NCBI GenBank assembly: GCA_026129525.1
Contig: JAHCHW010000002.1
Location: 450,764-514,763, forward strand
DNA length: 64,000 nucleotides
Source of the DNA: Chitinophagales bacterium
GTDB taxonomy: Bacteria > Bacteroidota > Bacteroidia > Chitinophagales > LD1
Direction of reading: 5' to 3'
Both the position numbers and the translations under genes were made by a program. The notes beneath the pieces are model-generated. The model saw only the letters and a program-made list of their open reading frames with translations. It was not told where the DNA came from and did not search any database. Shown here piece after piece: positions 1 through 9,775 of this stretch (the stretch's first letter is position 1; each line of letters opens with the position of its first letter).

Positions 1-778
1 TTCAATCTTGGCACGGTAAGGCTCGTAGTTTACTCCACCGTAAGCAAACACGTTAAAGTCAGGAAAAACATCTTTTACAAATTCTTTACCGGTTAGTTCC
101 AACAACTTTTCAAAATACATTACACACCAGGGGGGAATACCGCTAATAAGGCTCATGCGCTCTTTTAGTGTTTCGCGGGCTATGGCTTCTACTTTAGTTT
201 CCCAGTCTTCAATACAATTTGTTTTGTACGAAGGCATACGATTGGCATTAACATACGAAGGCACATGATGATAAACTATACCGCTTAACCTGCCGGTTGG
301 AATTTTTCCGTGCATTTCCAGCTCGGGCGAGCCTTGCAGAAACATCATTTTATGGTCGAAGAAAGCAGCCTTGCCCGTTTGCGCCACATACAACATCAGC
401 GAATTGCGTGCGGCACGAATCATCTCTTTTATCTGCACATCGGTTACGGGAATATACTTAGTGCCCGATGTGGTACCCGATGATTTGCAGAAGTACAAAG
501 GCTTGCCTTGCCACAACACATTTTCCGCTCCGTCAGTTATACGGCTTATGTAATCCTTAAACTCTTCATAATCGCGAATGGGAACAGCCGCCTTAAAATC
601 ATCGTAACTTTTTAGCGTACTGAATTGATGTTCTTTTCCGAAAGTTGTATAAGCAGCCTGTTGCAAAAACTGCTGTAACATTTTTTGCTGAATAGCAATG
701 GCATTTTTCTGCTCGGCATAAATGCGCGGGGCAATTATGTTGGCGGCAATTTTAGCAACGGCAGATTTAAAACCCATG
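1..778 (-). CDS. GH3 auxin-responsive promoter family protein, partial
   Basis: The reading frame starts at an ATG on the minus strand at 778 and runs off the left edge, so only the N-terminal part (about 259 residues) is present. It begins MGFKSAVAKIAANI and contains a serine/threonine/glycine-rich ATP-binding loop (SSGTTSGT followed by KYIPVT) about 115 residues in, which is typical of the GH3 branch of the acyl-adenylate-forming superfamily. Plant GH3 enzymes conjugate amino acids to hormone acids; the substrate of the bacterial members is not known to me. It lies just downstream of the nucleoside transporter on the same strand with a 9-base gap, so the two may be co-transcribed. The family assignment rests on the loop motif and flanking sequence. 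Confidence 0.8.
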
Positions 779-787
779 CTATGTAAT

Positions 788-2131
788 TTATAGCAACATT
801 CCGGCAATGGTGGCGGTCATAAGGTTGGCTAAGGTGCCACCGGCAACAGCGCGCAAGCCTAACTTGGCAAGGTCGCTTCTGCGCTCGGGAGCCATAGGGC
901 TTAGTCCGCCTATTTGTATGGCTATTGACGAAAAATTGGCAAAACCACACAGCGCAAACGTACTCATGAAAACTGTTTTGTTGAGCACAATTTTTTGCGA
1001 GGCAATCATATCGGAAAGTTGAGAGTAAGCGACAAACTCATTCAACACCATTTTAGTGCCCAGCAAACTGCCAAACTGAAATGCTTCGGCAGGCGGAATA
1101 CCAATTATCATGCCCACAAACTGTAATACCATCCCGAAAATAAGTTCCAGCCGCAGCGGTGAGTTGTAATGCGCCATGCACCAATCGTTAAGGTGCGTAA
1201 CGGCTCCCAGTTTTTCGAACCCCCAATTGAACATGGCAATTAGCGCCACAAACGCCAGCAACATACCGCCAACGTTTAGCGCTAATTGCAATCCGTTGCT
1301 TGCTCCTTCGGCTGCGGCTTCAATCACATTTTCTGCCGTGCGCTCCACCTCTACTTTCACTCCGCTTTTGGTTACGGGTTCTTCTGTTTCGGGCATAATA
1401 ATTTTTGCCATTACCAACGCTGCCGGTGCCGCCATAATACTTGCGCCCAACAGTTGCTCGGCAAATTCAATTTTAGCAGCCATCAGGCTAACTCCTTTTG
1501 CTGCGGCAAACGATGAGCCGAGCATTTGAATGTATGCCGCCATTACTCCACCGGCAATAGTTGCCATACCGCCAATCATAATTGCCATCAGTTCGCTGGT
1601 GGTCATGCTTTTTATAAACGGGCGAATCATAAGCGGTGCTTCTGTTTGCCCTACAAAAATGTTTGCAGTGCACGAAAGGCTTTCCGCCCCCGAAGTGCCC
1701 ATCAGTTTATACATTACCCATGCCATGCCCTGCACAATGCGCTGCATAATACCTAAATGGTAAAGCACACTCATAACAGCTGAGAAAAAAATAATGGTAG
1801 GCAATACCTGAAAAGCAAAAAAGAAACCAAGCGAGCCATCGCTGCCGGGGCTTTTGGCTAAATCGCCAAACACGAACGCAGCTCCGTTGGTGGTAAAGTC
1901 AAGCACTTTTACAAAACCGCGGCTAACTAAGTTGAAGAACGATTTAAACCAACCGAGCGGAGAAAAAAACGAAGCAAGTGCATTGCCTTTAAGAATAAGC
2001 ACGGCAAACACCAACTGCAGCGAAAGCCCTGTACCTACTAATCGCCAGCTTATTCGCCTTTTGTTGTTAGACAGAAGGTAGGCAATGCCTACCAAAGCAA
2101 TCATTCCCAGTAATCCCGTAAATCTGTCCAT
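788..2131 (-). CDS. NupC-type concentrative nucleoside transporter
   Basis: A 447-residue, very hydrophobic protein predicted to sit in the inner membrane and import nucleosides with Na+ or H+. The CNT signature is visible near residue 145-165: GTSGAESLSCTANIFVGQTE followed by APLMIRPF, which in this family lines the nucleoside and sodium sites. Further CNT features are the C-terminal ALCGFANFSSIAIQIGG segment and multiple glycine-rich helices. Length is normal for the Bacteroidota members (about 420-450). The start MDRFTGLLGMIAL places a membrane helix directly at the N-terminus. It probably shares a transcript with the downstream GH3-family gene. Substrate specificity (pyrimidine or purine) cannot be read from the sequence. 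Confidence 0.92.
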   Translation of the reverse strand: MDRFTGLLGMIALVGIAYLLSNNKRRISWRLVGTGLSLQLVFAVLILKGNALASFFSPLGWFKSFFNLVSRGFVKVLDFTTNGAAFVFGDLAKSPGSDGSLGFFFAFQVLPTIIFFSAVMSVLYHLGIMQRIVQGMAWVMYKLMGTSGAESLSCTANIFVGQTEAPLMIRPFIKSMTTSELMAIMIGGMATIAGGVMAAYIQMLGSSFAAAKGVSLMAAKIEFAEQLLGASIMAAPAALVMAKIIMPETEEPVTKSGVKVEVERTAENVIEAAAEGASNGLQLALNVGGMLLAFVALIAMFNWGFEKLGAVTHLNDWCMAHYNSPLRLELIFGMVLQFVGMIIGIPPAEAFQFGSLLGTKMVLNEFVAYSQLSDMIASQKIVLNKTVFMSTFALCGFANFSSIAIQIGGLSPMAPERRSDLAKLGLRAVAGGTLANLMTATIAGMLL

Positions 2132-2171
2132 GTTGGTGAGTTAGCGTACGAACATAAGTTTTTGAATACGG

Positions 2172-2203
2172 AAATAAAAAAGCCCCGAAAAAACGGGGCT
2201 TAC
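2172..2203 (-). terminator. Rho-independent terminator
   Basis: A perfect 7-bp stem (AGCCCCG at 2181-2187, CGGGGCT at 2194-2200) with a six-base A/T loop. On the minus strand it is followed by a run of T (complement of 2175-2180). It ends the transcript of the small secreted protein at 2222-2728 before the transporter gene. Confidence 0.85.
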
Positions 2204-2221
2204 AGAGTTGAAGTGAGCGAT

Positions 2222-2728
2222 TTAGAAATCGTCAACACTGGTGTTTTTCTTATAGTCTTCGCTGGCTTGCCAACTGCTTTGAATGGTTAATTCAAAACGG
2301 CTTTTGTTTATTTCTTTCAAAGTAAACGTTACATCTTTTACCAACCACTGTTGAATGCGGGTATCATCTACATAGCTTTCGTTTTTCGAATCGCCAAACT
2401 TGTAGGTAAGAATAAACTTCATGCTCTCGGTTTGGTCAACCGCGCCTTGTACAAACACTTTGTAAAAACGTCCTTCATCGTTAAACTGATAAAGAATACG
2501 GTCGCACTTTACGGCACCAATAAACATATCATCGCCCGCAATGTAATACGCATCTCTTATAAGCGACTGACGGTCTTTTGTAAACTCCAATTTCTTTCCG
2601 TCTCTGAAACACGAATCTTTATGAACGCCCCAATAAATATTGCGGAAATGAATAACCGCATCGCTTTCGGCACTAAAAGCAGGTGCGGCTGTAAAAAGAA
2701 CTGCCAATACGAACAATAGTTTTTTCAT
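2222..2728 (-). CDS. Secreted hypothetical protein
   Basis: A 168-residue protein of unknown function. The first 20 residues (MKKLLFVLAVLFTAAPAFSA) are a clear Sec signal peptide with a probable AFSA cleavage site, so the mature protein is periplasmic or exported. The remainder is soluble, moderately charged and contains no motif I can name; two cysteines (in DSCFRDG and VKCDRIL) could form a disulfide. It has its own terminator downstream and appears monocistronic. Confidence 0.8.
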   Translation of the reverse strand: MKKLLFVLAVLFTAAPAFSAESDAVIHFRNIYWGVHKDSCFRDGKKLEFTKDRQSLIRDAYYIAGDDMFIGAVKCDRILYQFNDEGRFYKVFVQGAVDQTESMKFILTYKFGDSKNESYVDDTRIQQWLVKDVTFTLKEINKSRFELTIQSSWQASEDYKKNTSVDDF

Positions 2729-2918
2729 TGTGCTGTAGTTTAGTTTTGATTTTTAGTGAACGCGAATATGCATTTTTTCCCTTTTGCCCATTTATTTTTT
2801 TTCATCTGCCGCAAACCGCCTGTTGATAAGTGGATTTTGGAATAGACACGGGCATGAACCGAACGTTAAATGTAAGCCTACGCCCTTAACATCCCTTACC
2901 AATTTCCCAAAAAAAAAT

Positions 2919-4172
2919 TTACTCGGAAGGAACCGCCTCTACCTTTTTGCCGGCAAAAAAATGCGAGTAGGTAAACAAGACAACAAAACCGGTAAATGCA
3001 ATGGCGGAACCAATTACCATTACCATAAACCAGTTTAGGTGCCAGAAGTAATAGAATGTATTGAGGCTAATCATTACAAGCGCTAAACGGGCATATTCGG
3101 CATATACTATCCAGCGCCTGTTTTCGAAAATAGCGCCTATAATAAGCATGGTAATAAGTATAAGCGCAAAGAATACTATCTTGTAGAACACACTTATTTC
3201 GGCATAATGCGCCATATATTGGGTAGCGCCAATCAACAACAGAAAAAACTGCAAAACGGCATAAAGACGGAACCATTTGTTGGAGTCGGCATTGTACTTA
3301 TTATAAGCTTCAGCATTCACCTCTTGAGGAGCCTGGTATCCGCCCATGTACGAGGGCAACCAACCCGGACGCTCCCAAATCATTTTCAGCTTGTCCCTCC
3401 ACTTCATGTTGCGCGCCTTTTGAAACATTTCTACATAATAATGAATATTTGCCCAAGCAGGGTTCCAACTGTTTAAAGGCGTGGTAATGCCATAGTAAAT
3501 CTCATCATTCTCTTCTTCGGCTTTAAAAGTTCCGAAAAGCCGATCCCAAATCATCAGCAAACCCGCATGGTTTTTATCAATGTATTTTGGGTTAATGGCA
3601 TGATGAACCCGATGATGCGAAGGCGTATTGAACCAATACTCAAACCACGGATGCAATTTGCCAACCACTTTTGTGTGAATCCAGAATTGTGATAGTGTAT
3701 GCACCACCGCAGCCGCACCAAATGTAAGCGGCTCGAAACCCATTAATGGAATGGGTAAAAACAAAGGAAAGGCAATAAGATTATGAAACCACGACTGGCG
3801 CAATGCCACACTCAAATTGTATTCCTCGCTTTGATGGTGCACCAAGTGTGCGCCCCAAAAAATATTCATTTCGTGCCCCCAGCGATGTGCCCAGTAAAAA
3901 ATAAAATCGAACACCACCAGCGCCAGCAAGAACGACCACCAAGTGCCCGGAATCTTAATGAACGCATAGTTGTCGTAAACCCAAATGTACACACCAAACA
4001 ACATGGCTTTAAAAACCAAACCGAAAACCTGTTGCCCGGTACCTATCAACAAATTGGTAACAGAATCATTAAGGCGATAAAGGTTTTTTCTCTTCAGGTA
4101 ACCATAAAGCCACTCTATTCCCATAAACAGGAAAAAGAACGGAATAACCAATAACATATAAGCGGGGTGCAT
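2919..4172 (-). CDS. Sterol desaturase / fatty acid hydroxylase family membrane protein
   Basis: A 417-residue membrane protein with the eight-histidine di-iron motifs of the fatty acid hydroxylase superfamily: HRWGHE (about residue 96), HLVHH (about 109) and HHRVHH (about 188). N-terminal helices (residues 3-25, 46-70, 80-95) precede the catalytic core. The C-terminal third, from about residue 300, adds four more hydrophobic helices that simple C-5 sterol desaturases lack; this extended form is common in Bacteroidota. It likely oxidises a membrane lipid using O2, but the substrate cannot be inferred. It stands alone, divergent from the acyl-CoA dehydrogenase gene at 4359. Confidence 0.87.
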   Translation of the reverse strand: MHPAYMLLVIPFFFLFMGIEWLYGYLKRKNLYRLNDSVTNLLIGTGQQVFGLVFKAMLFGVYIWVYDNYAFIKIPGTWWSFLLALVVFDFIFYWAHRWGHEMNIFWGAHLVHHQSEEYNLSVALRQSWFHNLIAFPLFLPIPLMGFEPLTFGAAAVVHTLSQFWIHTKVVGKLHPWFEYWFNTPSHHRVHHAINPKYIDKNHAGLLMIWDRLFGTFKAEEENDEIYYGITTPLNSWNPAWANIHYYVEMFQKARNMKWRDKLKMIWERPGWLPSYMGGYQAPQEVNAEAYNKYNADSNKWFRLYAVLQFFLLLIGATQYMAHYAEISVFYKIVFFALILITMLIIGAIFENRRWIVYAEYARLALVMISLNTFYYFWHLNWFMVMVIGSAIAFTGFVVLFTYSHFFAGKKVEAVPSE

Positions 4173-4358
4173 AGTTTTGCTGTTTTTTCGAAGCCGAAGT
4201 TAAGTGTTGCAATTTTAATTCGCCAATAAAGCGGACGAAAAACTTTGCAACTGTTTTTATGTTTAAGCCAACATGTTTTGTCGGGAGTGTTAACTGAAAA
4301 CACTCATACCGCTATCTTTCGCAGAACTTCTACATTTACCGCTCTCAATTTTGTAAGT

Positions 4359-6026
4359 ATGGCTCAACCCACACCCTACTCCGGCTTTGTGCAACAAATG
4401 CCCAAACTAAACAACGAATTTACCGATGATGCTTTTTTGCAGGATTATCTCCGCACTTATTTCCCTACCGATTCACTGAAAGAAATTACGCCTGACCTGG
4501 AACAATTCGGCAAACGAACTGCGGGTGAGTTTATGGATTGGGCACGCGATGCCGAAGTAAATAAACCGCAACTGATACAGTTTGATGCTTGGGGTAACCG
4601 TATTGATGAGATTAAAGTTTCGCAAGGTTGGCTGAATTTAGAAAAGGTTGCAGCCGAAGATGGATTGGTGGCTATAGGCTACGAGCGGAAATACGGAGAA
4701 CATTCCCGCCTCTATCAGTTCGTAAAATTGTATTTGTACACAGCTTCTTCAGCCATTTACACCTGTCCGTTAGCCATGACTGATGGCGCTGCACGATTGA
4801 TAGAAGTTTACGGAAACGATTTTCTGAAACGCGAAGTGTTTACAGGTCTAACCTCGCGCAATCCGCAGCAGTTTAAAACCAGCGGACAATGGATGACCGA
4901 GCGCACGGGCGGTTCCGATGTTTCGCGCTCTATGACGTTTGCCATGCCCGATGGTGAAGATTACATTTTAAGCGGGCACAAATGGTTTACATCTGCCATT
5001 ACCGCCAATGTAGCATTTACATTGGCAAGCACCGAGCAACCCGAAGCGGGTAAGCGTGCGCCACTTTCGCTGTTCTATTTGCCCATTCGCCATGCCGATG
5101 GAAAGCTGAACGGTATTGAAGTAGAAGCCCTGAAAGATAAACTGGGTACACGTGCCTTACCCACCGCCCAATTACTGCTTACAGGAGCTAAAGCAAAAAT
5201 GGTAGGCGAAAAAGGAAAGGGGGTACGCACCATTGCTACCTTGTTCAACATTACACGCATTTACAATACCATCAGCGCAGTTTCGTATTTGCGTAGAGCG
5301 TATTCGCTGAGCAAAGCATACAGCGCCATGCGCGAAGCATTCGGGCAAAAAATTGAAAATCATACACTGCATCGCAAAACGCTTCGCGAAATGGAAATGG
5401 CTTATCAGGGCAATGCGCTTTTTGCATTTTTCGTTTCGCGTTTGTTAGGTAAAGAAGAATGCAACACTGCCACCGAAAGCGAAAAAGAATTGCTGCGCTT
5501 TTTAACTCCCGTTGCCAAATTGTACACCGCCAAGCAATCCATTAAGTATGCATCAGAACACATTGAAGTGTTTGGCGGAATAGGTTATTTGGAAGACAGC
5601 GGCATTCCGGTAATGTTGCGCGATGTGCAAACGCTAAGTATATGGGAAGGAACCACCAACGTGCTTTCGCTCGATATGCTGCGCGCTGCCGAAAAAGAAA
5701 ACGGCTTGCAGGCATTTTATGCTTTCACACAGGAGATATTTTCAAAAGCGCAGCTTGCCGAAACACAGCAATTGAAAAATTCATTACAGAAAAAAGCAAA
5801 CGTCTTTTTCGCTTTTGCAAAATCCTTACAAAGTGCCGAAGAAAGAATCGCTTCATCACGCGATATGGCATTTTATGTGGCTGAACTCACCATTGCATTG
5901 CTTTGGTTAGATTTTTTGCAGACAAATTATGCTACGGGAAACTATGCAGCCACATTACAATACCTGCTTCGCTATACTATGAACGAAGAAATCTTACATA
6001 CCGCTAAAGAACTGGGCTTGGTGTAA
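4359..6026 (+). CDS. Acyl-CoA dehydrogenase family protein
   Basis: The frame is open from 4245, but the ATG at 4359 (MAQPTPYSGFVQQMP) gives a sensible 555-residue protein; the upstream 38 residues do not look coding. The FAD-dependent acyl-CoA dehydrogenase fold is indicated by MTERTGGSDVS (middle domain signature, about residue 178), the FGQKI segment of the C-terminal helical domain, and the EHIEVFGGIGYLEDSG / SIWEGTTNVLSLD block, which in the family contacts FAD and the dimer partner. The length and a helical C-terminal extension place it nearer the AidB/ACAD11-like large subfamily than short-chain enzymes. No beta-oxidation genes flank it, so its substrate is unknown. Confidence 0.88.
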   Translation: MAQPTPYSGFVQQMPKLNNEFTDDAFLQDYLRTYFPTDSLKEITPDLEQFGKRTAGEFMDWARDAEVNKPQLIQFDAWGNRIDEIKVSQGWLNLEKVAAEDGLVAIGYERKYGEHSRLYQFVKLYLYTASSAIYTCPLAMTDGAARLIEVYGNDFLKREVFTGLTSRNPQQFKTSGQWMTERTGGSDVSRSMTFAMPDGEDYILSGHKWFTSAITANVAFTLASTEQPEAGKRAPLSLFYLPIRHADGKLNGIEVEALKDKLGTRALPTAQLLLTGAKAKMVGEKGKGVRTIATLFNITRIYNTISAVSYLRRAYSLSKAYSAMREAFGQKIENHTLHRKTLREMEMAYQGNALFAFFVSRLLGKEECNTATESEKELLRFLTPVAKLYTAKQSIKYASEHIEVFGGIGYLEDSGIPVMLRDVQTLSIWEGTTNVLSLDMLRAAEKENGLQAFYAFTQEIFSKAQLAETQQLKNSLQKKANVFFAFAKSLQSAEERIASSRDMAFYVAELTIALLWLDFLQTNYATGNYAATLQYLLRYTMNEEILHTAKELGLV

Positions 6027-6034
6027 CTGCCGAA

Positions 6035-6973
6035 CTACTCCATCAATCCTCTGCCGAATTTCTTAATCTCGCCTCGCTCCTGAAGTTGTTCTTTGGCTTT
6101 GTCAAGCACCCCGTTTACAAAGTCCTTGCTTTTTGGTGTGCTGTAAAACTTCGAAATGTCAATGTATTCATTAATGGAAACCTTAACGGGAATAGTCGGA
6201 AAATACTTGATTTCGCAAAGAGCCATTTTCATAAGCACCAAATCGAGTATGGCTACTCGCTCCATTTCCCAATTTTTGAGGTTGGGTTTAATGTATTCAG
6301 TTAACTCGGCATCGTGCTCAATGGTTTTGGCTAACAAATCGTGTGCAAACTTTTTTTCCTCTTCCCACAAATCAAGGCTTTGAAAGAAATTGCTCTTGCT
6401 TTCATCAAAGGCTTCTACATACTTGGAAAGAATATGCAACAACAAACTGTTATCATCCTGATAGTTGATGTAAATTTCCTCGAGGTGATTTTCGAGATTC
6501 TTATCAGTCGTAAAAATCTTCTTAATCAGAAAGCCGATGATGTCTTTATCCTGATGCAGGTCGGGAGCAGCTAATGCCGCATACTCTTTATAGCGGTCTT
6601 TCGAAGTCAGTTCGTTGAATAAACTCTTTACTACTTCTTCCTGAATGTTGTAGGCAATATTTTCCTTCTTAATGTAATTATTGAAAACGCCATCTGTATC
6701 CAAATATTTCACAATGCGGTTGGCGGCAATGGTAGTGCTTGCCTTTTCATCGGCTTCGGTTTTTACAAACTTTGCCATACGTTTTGCTTTGTCCACCAAC
6801 GAGTATTGGCAAACTTCTTTTACATAAAGCAAGTTGGTAAGATACAAAGCCACCGAGCGCTGAATTTGATTTTTGAGCAGGGTGTCTAAACGCTCGAGTG
6901 GAGTTTCGCGGTCAATTTCCCATGCGTATAATGCCTGCATCACTTTTATTCTCAAATTTCTTCTGCCCAACAT
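6035..6973 (-). CDS. nusB: Transcription antitermination factor NusB
   Basis: A 312-residue protein beginning MLGRRNLRIKVMQALYAWE, the typical start of Bacteroidota NusB. The classical NusB domain is the C-terminal part (about residues 205-300), with the WEMERVAILDLVLMKMALCE and VKVSINEYIDISKFYSTPKS motifs that form the RNA-binding helical bundle. The protein is about twice as long as enterobacterial NusB because of an inserted helical region, which is normal for this phylum. NusB with NusE binds boxA in nascent rRNA and promotes antitermination. Confidence 0.9.
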   Translation of the reverse strand: MLGRRNLRIKVMQALYAWEIDRETPLERLDTLLKNQIQRSVALYLTNLLYVKEVCQYSLVDKAKRMAKFVKTEADEKASTTIAANRIVKYLDTDGVFNNYIKKENIAYNIQEEVVKSLFNELTSKDRYKEYAALAAPDLHQDKDIIGFLIKKIFTTDKNLENHLEEIYINYQDDNSLLLHILSKYVEAFDESKSNFFQSLDLWEEEKKFAHDLLAKTIEHDAELTEYIKPNLKNWEMERVAILDLVLMKMALCEIKYFPTIPVKVSINEYIDISKFYSTPKSKDFVNGVLDKAKEQLQERGEIKKFGRGLME

Positions 6974-7006
6974 AGTAAGAACGTTTTTGTGTGGTGGTTT
7001 TAAAAA

Positions 7007-8119
7007 TCAGCCGAGTTTTTGTTTGGCGTTTTCGATACGCTGCATGGCAATATGTATGGCGGCTTCCTGTGTAGGAATATTTTCTTCTTTCGACTTACGG
7101 AAAATTTCGAGCGTGCGCGGATAAATATTTTCGATAAGGCGATGGGTTTCCTCCAAACTGAGTTCGTGCACTTCGCGGTAGCAATTAATAACACCGCCTG
7201 CGTTTATCACAAAATCGGGAGCGTACAGAATGCCTCTGTCCATAAGCATGTGCCCGTGTACGTTTTCATCGGCTAACTGATTATTGGCGGCACCGGCTAC
7301 AATGGAACACTTGAGTCGCGAAATTGTATCGGAGTTAATAGTGGCACCCAACGCGCATGGAGCATAAATGTCCACATCCAAATCATAGATATCATCGGGA
7401 TTCACAACTGTAACCGGAAAGTCGGCTGCAACACGTGTAATGTTTGCAGGGTTCAAATCACTTACAAAAATCGTTGCTCCGGCTTTGGAAAGATGTTTTA
7501 CCAATGTATAACCTACATGCCCTACACCTTGTACCGATACCCGCTTTCCTTCAAGTGAATCGCTGCCGGTTGCCTGCTTTACGCTTGCTTTCAAACCCAA
7601 AAAAACTCCGTAAGCAGTAACAGGCGAAGGATCGCCTGTGCCACCTGCCGATTCGGGTTTGCCGGTAACGTGTTTTGTTTCCTGCATTACAATACTCATA
7701 ATGTCGGTAGAGGTACCTACATCTTCGGCAGTAATGTATTTGCCATTGAGGCTGTCAACAAATTTTCCGAATCTGCGCCAAAAAGCCTCATCGCGTTTTT
7801 CGCGATGGTTGCCTATAATAACCGCTTTGCCGCCTCCCAAATCAATTCCGCTGATGGAGGATTTGAAAGTCATACCCCGCGAAAGACGCAGCACATCCCA
7901 AAGCGCATCGGTTTCGTTTTCGTAATTCCATATTCGGCAACCGCCCAGTGAGGGACCCAACACGGTATTGTGAATGGCGATTATTCCTTTAAGACCTGTA
8001 TCGGTGTCGTTAAAGAACATTACCTGTTCGTGCTCCATGGGGGTCATCATGCCCAGCACATTCGCCTCTTTTTTTTCCACGCTCCTCATCGCATTTATTT
8101 CAACCGGCATACAAATCAA
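7007..8119 (-). CDS. Leucine dehydrogenase-type Glu/Leu/Phe/Val dehydrogenase
   Basis: A 370-residue NAD-dependent amino acid dehydrogenase. The N-terminal domain carries GGCRIW followed by GMTFKSSISGIDLGGGKAVI, which includes the two catalytic lysines of the family; the Rossmann domain carries VQGVGHVGYTLVKHL (GxGxxG). The size fits leucine/branched-chain dehydrogenases (about 360) rather than the longer glutamate dehydrogenases. It would deaminate branched-chain amino acids to 2-oxo acids. The annotated start (MICMPVEINAMRS) is weak; starting at the methionines of VLGMMTPMEHEQ, about residue 24, gives a more typical N-terminus. Confidence 0.88.
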   Translation of the reverse strand: MICMPVEINAMRSVEKKEANVLGMMTPMEHEQVMFFNDTDTGLKGIIAIHNTVLGPSLGGCRIWNYENETDALWDVLRLSRGMTFKSSISGIDLGGGKAVIIGNHREKRDEAFWRRFGKFVDSLNGKYITAEDVGTSTDIMSIVMQETKHVTGKPESAGGTGDPSPVTAYGVFLGLKASVKQATGSDSLEGKRVSVQGVGHVGYTLVKHLSKAGATIFVSDLNPANITRVAADFPVTVVNPDDIYDLDVDIYAPCALGATINSDTISRLKCSIVAGAANNQLADENVHGHMLMDRGILYAPDFVINAGGVINCYREVHELSLEETHRLIENIYPRTLEIFRKSKEENIPTQEAAIHIAMQRIENAKQKLG

Positions 8120-8263
8120 TTTTAGAACATCCTGCTGCTTTTAGCAAAAGCGCGGCTAATTTAGACGATTTTTTTACTCTGAAATGAGCGCACAGGGATG
8201 TGGATTAAAATTCAGGAAGTTAGTTGTGTTGCAAACTGAATCCAGCGTCTCCGCTCACTATAC

Positions 8264-9172
8264 TCACTTCAACTTTTCCATCAACCCGAATCTCCATTCA
8301 TCAATTCTATACTTCAGTGCCCTCCACCCCCTTATGCCTTCATGGTTTAAAACCTGATGTGTTCTAAAAGAAGGATTGAGCATCCATTTTAGTACTCGTT
8401 TCGGAAACGGTAGCTCGCTGTATGGAAACTTGCGCAGATGCAAATGTGGCTTTAGTTGCGGATAAATTTTTTGCTCGTATTCGCTGCGGTTGTGGCGGTA
8501 AAATTCCCGATTTAACGGTGGCATTACTTCGGTGCCGATGTGAAAGGTCAAATGCAGGTCATCAATCAGTTTTAAGTTTTCGGCAAAAGCTATCAGATTG
8601 TGCATAAATGCCACTTCGCTAAACGAAACACCTACACATATATTTTCGAAAACAAATTTACCGAGCAGTTCGCGTTTAAAAACAAAGCAATCGAAACCCG
8701 GATGCGGTTTACCGTAATCGGAATACATAAGCGGTAACTGGCTTACGGAGTTATACTTTTTCGAAATCCCTCTACGGTTAATCACCAACGCATCGGTACT
8801 TTGCTTCAACAATTCGTGTAATGCCAAATAAAACTGCGGCATAAGCGTAATATCCATGTTGGTAAACAGTAAATACTCTGCCCGGCTTGCATGGTAGAGT
8901 GCATTCAACACATCCGCCAACAATGGATATTTTTTAGGCTGAGTAAATGTTCCGAAATCGAGTACGGAGCGTGTTAACGGAGGCAAAAACGTAACAAAAT
9001 CAGGAACTGTATCGCTGTCCTCTTGGTAACCCACGGCATACAACTCAACTGCTACTTCGCGTTGGGCAAACTCTTTCGCCACACGAATGCTTTCGAATGT
9101 AATTGGCTGAAACATGGCTGCCTCCGAACCGGCAGGCGCTTTAAACGGATTGACTATATGAGCTATTTGCAT
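8264..9172 (-). CDS. Putative glycosyltransferase-like protein
   Basis: A 302-residue soluble protein. The segment SRAEYLLFTNMDITLMPQFY (about residues 93-112) resembles the DxD region of GT-A fold glycosyltransferases, where the acid residues bind the metal-nucleotide sugar; the N-terminal MQIAHIVNPFKAPAGSE resembles sugar-transferase beta-alpha starts. I see no further family motif, so the assignment is tentative. It lies alone between the dehydrogenase and the divergent glutathione peroxidase gene. Confidence 0.5.
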   Translation of the reverse strand: MQIAHIVNPFKAPAGSEAAMFQPITFESIRVAKEFAQREVAVELYAVGYQEDSDTVPDFVTFLPPLTRSVLDFGTFTQPKKYPLLADVLNALYHASRAEYLLFTNMDITLMPQFYLALHELLKQSTDALVINRRGISKKYNSVSQLPLMYSDYGKPHPGFDCFVFKRELLGKFVFENICVGVSFSEVAFMHNLIAFAENLKLIDDLHLTFHIGTEVMPPLNREFYRHNRSEYEQKIYPQLKPHLHLRKFPYSELPFPKRVLKWMLNPSFRTHQVLNHEGIRGWRALKYRIDEWRFGLMEKLK

Positions 9173-9230
9173 TCAAACCAAAACTATACTTTAATTCGCT
9201 TCCCAAAAATCATTCTCTATTTTTATCGCT

Positions 9231-9707
9231 ATGGACAATTCGGTTTATACTATTCCGCTTAATGATATACACGGCAAGCCGATGGCACTGGAAAATTTCA
9301 GAGGTAAAAAAATATTGCTGGTGAATACCGCATCGGAATGTGGACTAACACCGCACTATGCACAGTTACAAGAATTATATGAGAATTTTAAAGACAAAGT
9401 AGTTGTAGTAGGATTGCCTTGCAACGATTTTGGCGGACAGGAACCCGGTACGGAAGAACAGATAATCAACTTTTGCGAAACCAATTACAAGATTACTTTT
9501 CCGCTTGCAGAGAAAGTGAAAATACTGGGCGATAATATTCATCCGCTTTACGCTTTTCTTACAAAGAAAGAAATGAATGGCTATGCTGACAGTGAAGTAA
9601 AATGGAATTTTCAAAAGTATCTGATTGATGAAAATGGCAAGCTGATAAAAGTGTTTTCTCCTGTTACAGAGCCATTGAGCGAAGAAGTTTTGGATGCCAT
9701 CGGTTAA
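9231..9707 (+). CDS. Glutathione peroxidase family protein
   Basis: A 158-residue thioredoxin-fold peroxidase. The active-site motif is NTASECGLTPHYAQLQELYE (about residues 27-46) with cysteine rather than selenocysteine at the peroxidatic position; the other catalytic-tetrad elements are seen as LPCNDFGGQEPG and KWNFQKYLID (Gln, Trp and Asn positions). Cys-type members usually use thioredoxin rather than glutathione as the reductant. No signal peptide is present, so it is cytoplasmic. It reduces hydroperoxides. Confidence 0.93.
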   Translation: MDNSVYTIPLNDIHGKPMALENFRGKKILLVNTASECGLTPHYAQLQELYENFKDKVVVVGLPCNDFGGQEPGTEEQIINFCETNYKITFPLAEKVKILGDNIHPLYAFLTKKEMNGYADSEVKWNFQKYLIDENGKLIKVFSPVTEPLSEEVLDAIG

Positions 9708-9775
9708 TAAGTCATGTATTAACTGCAAACCATTTTCTGATTTAGAGTTTAGTATTTCGAATTTACCCGTCAATT

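Noticed and set aside
1176..1529. Plus-strand open frame inside the nucleoside transporter gene
   Set aside because: It is antisense to a strongly conserved transporter and has no protein-like motif.
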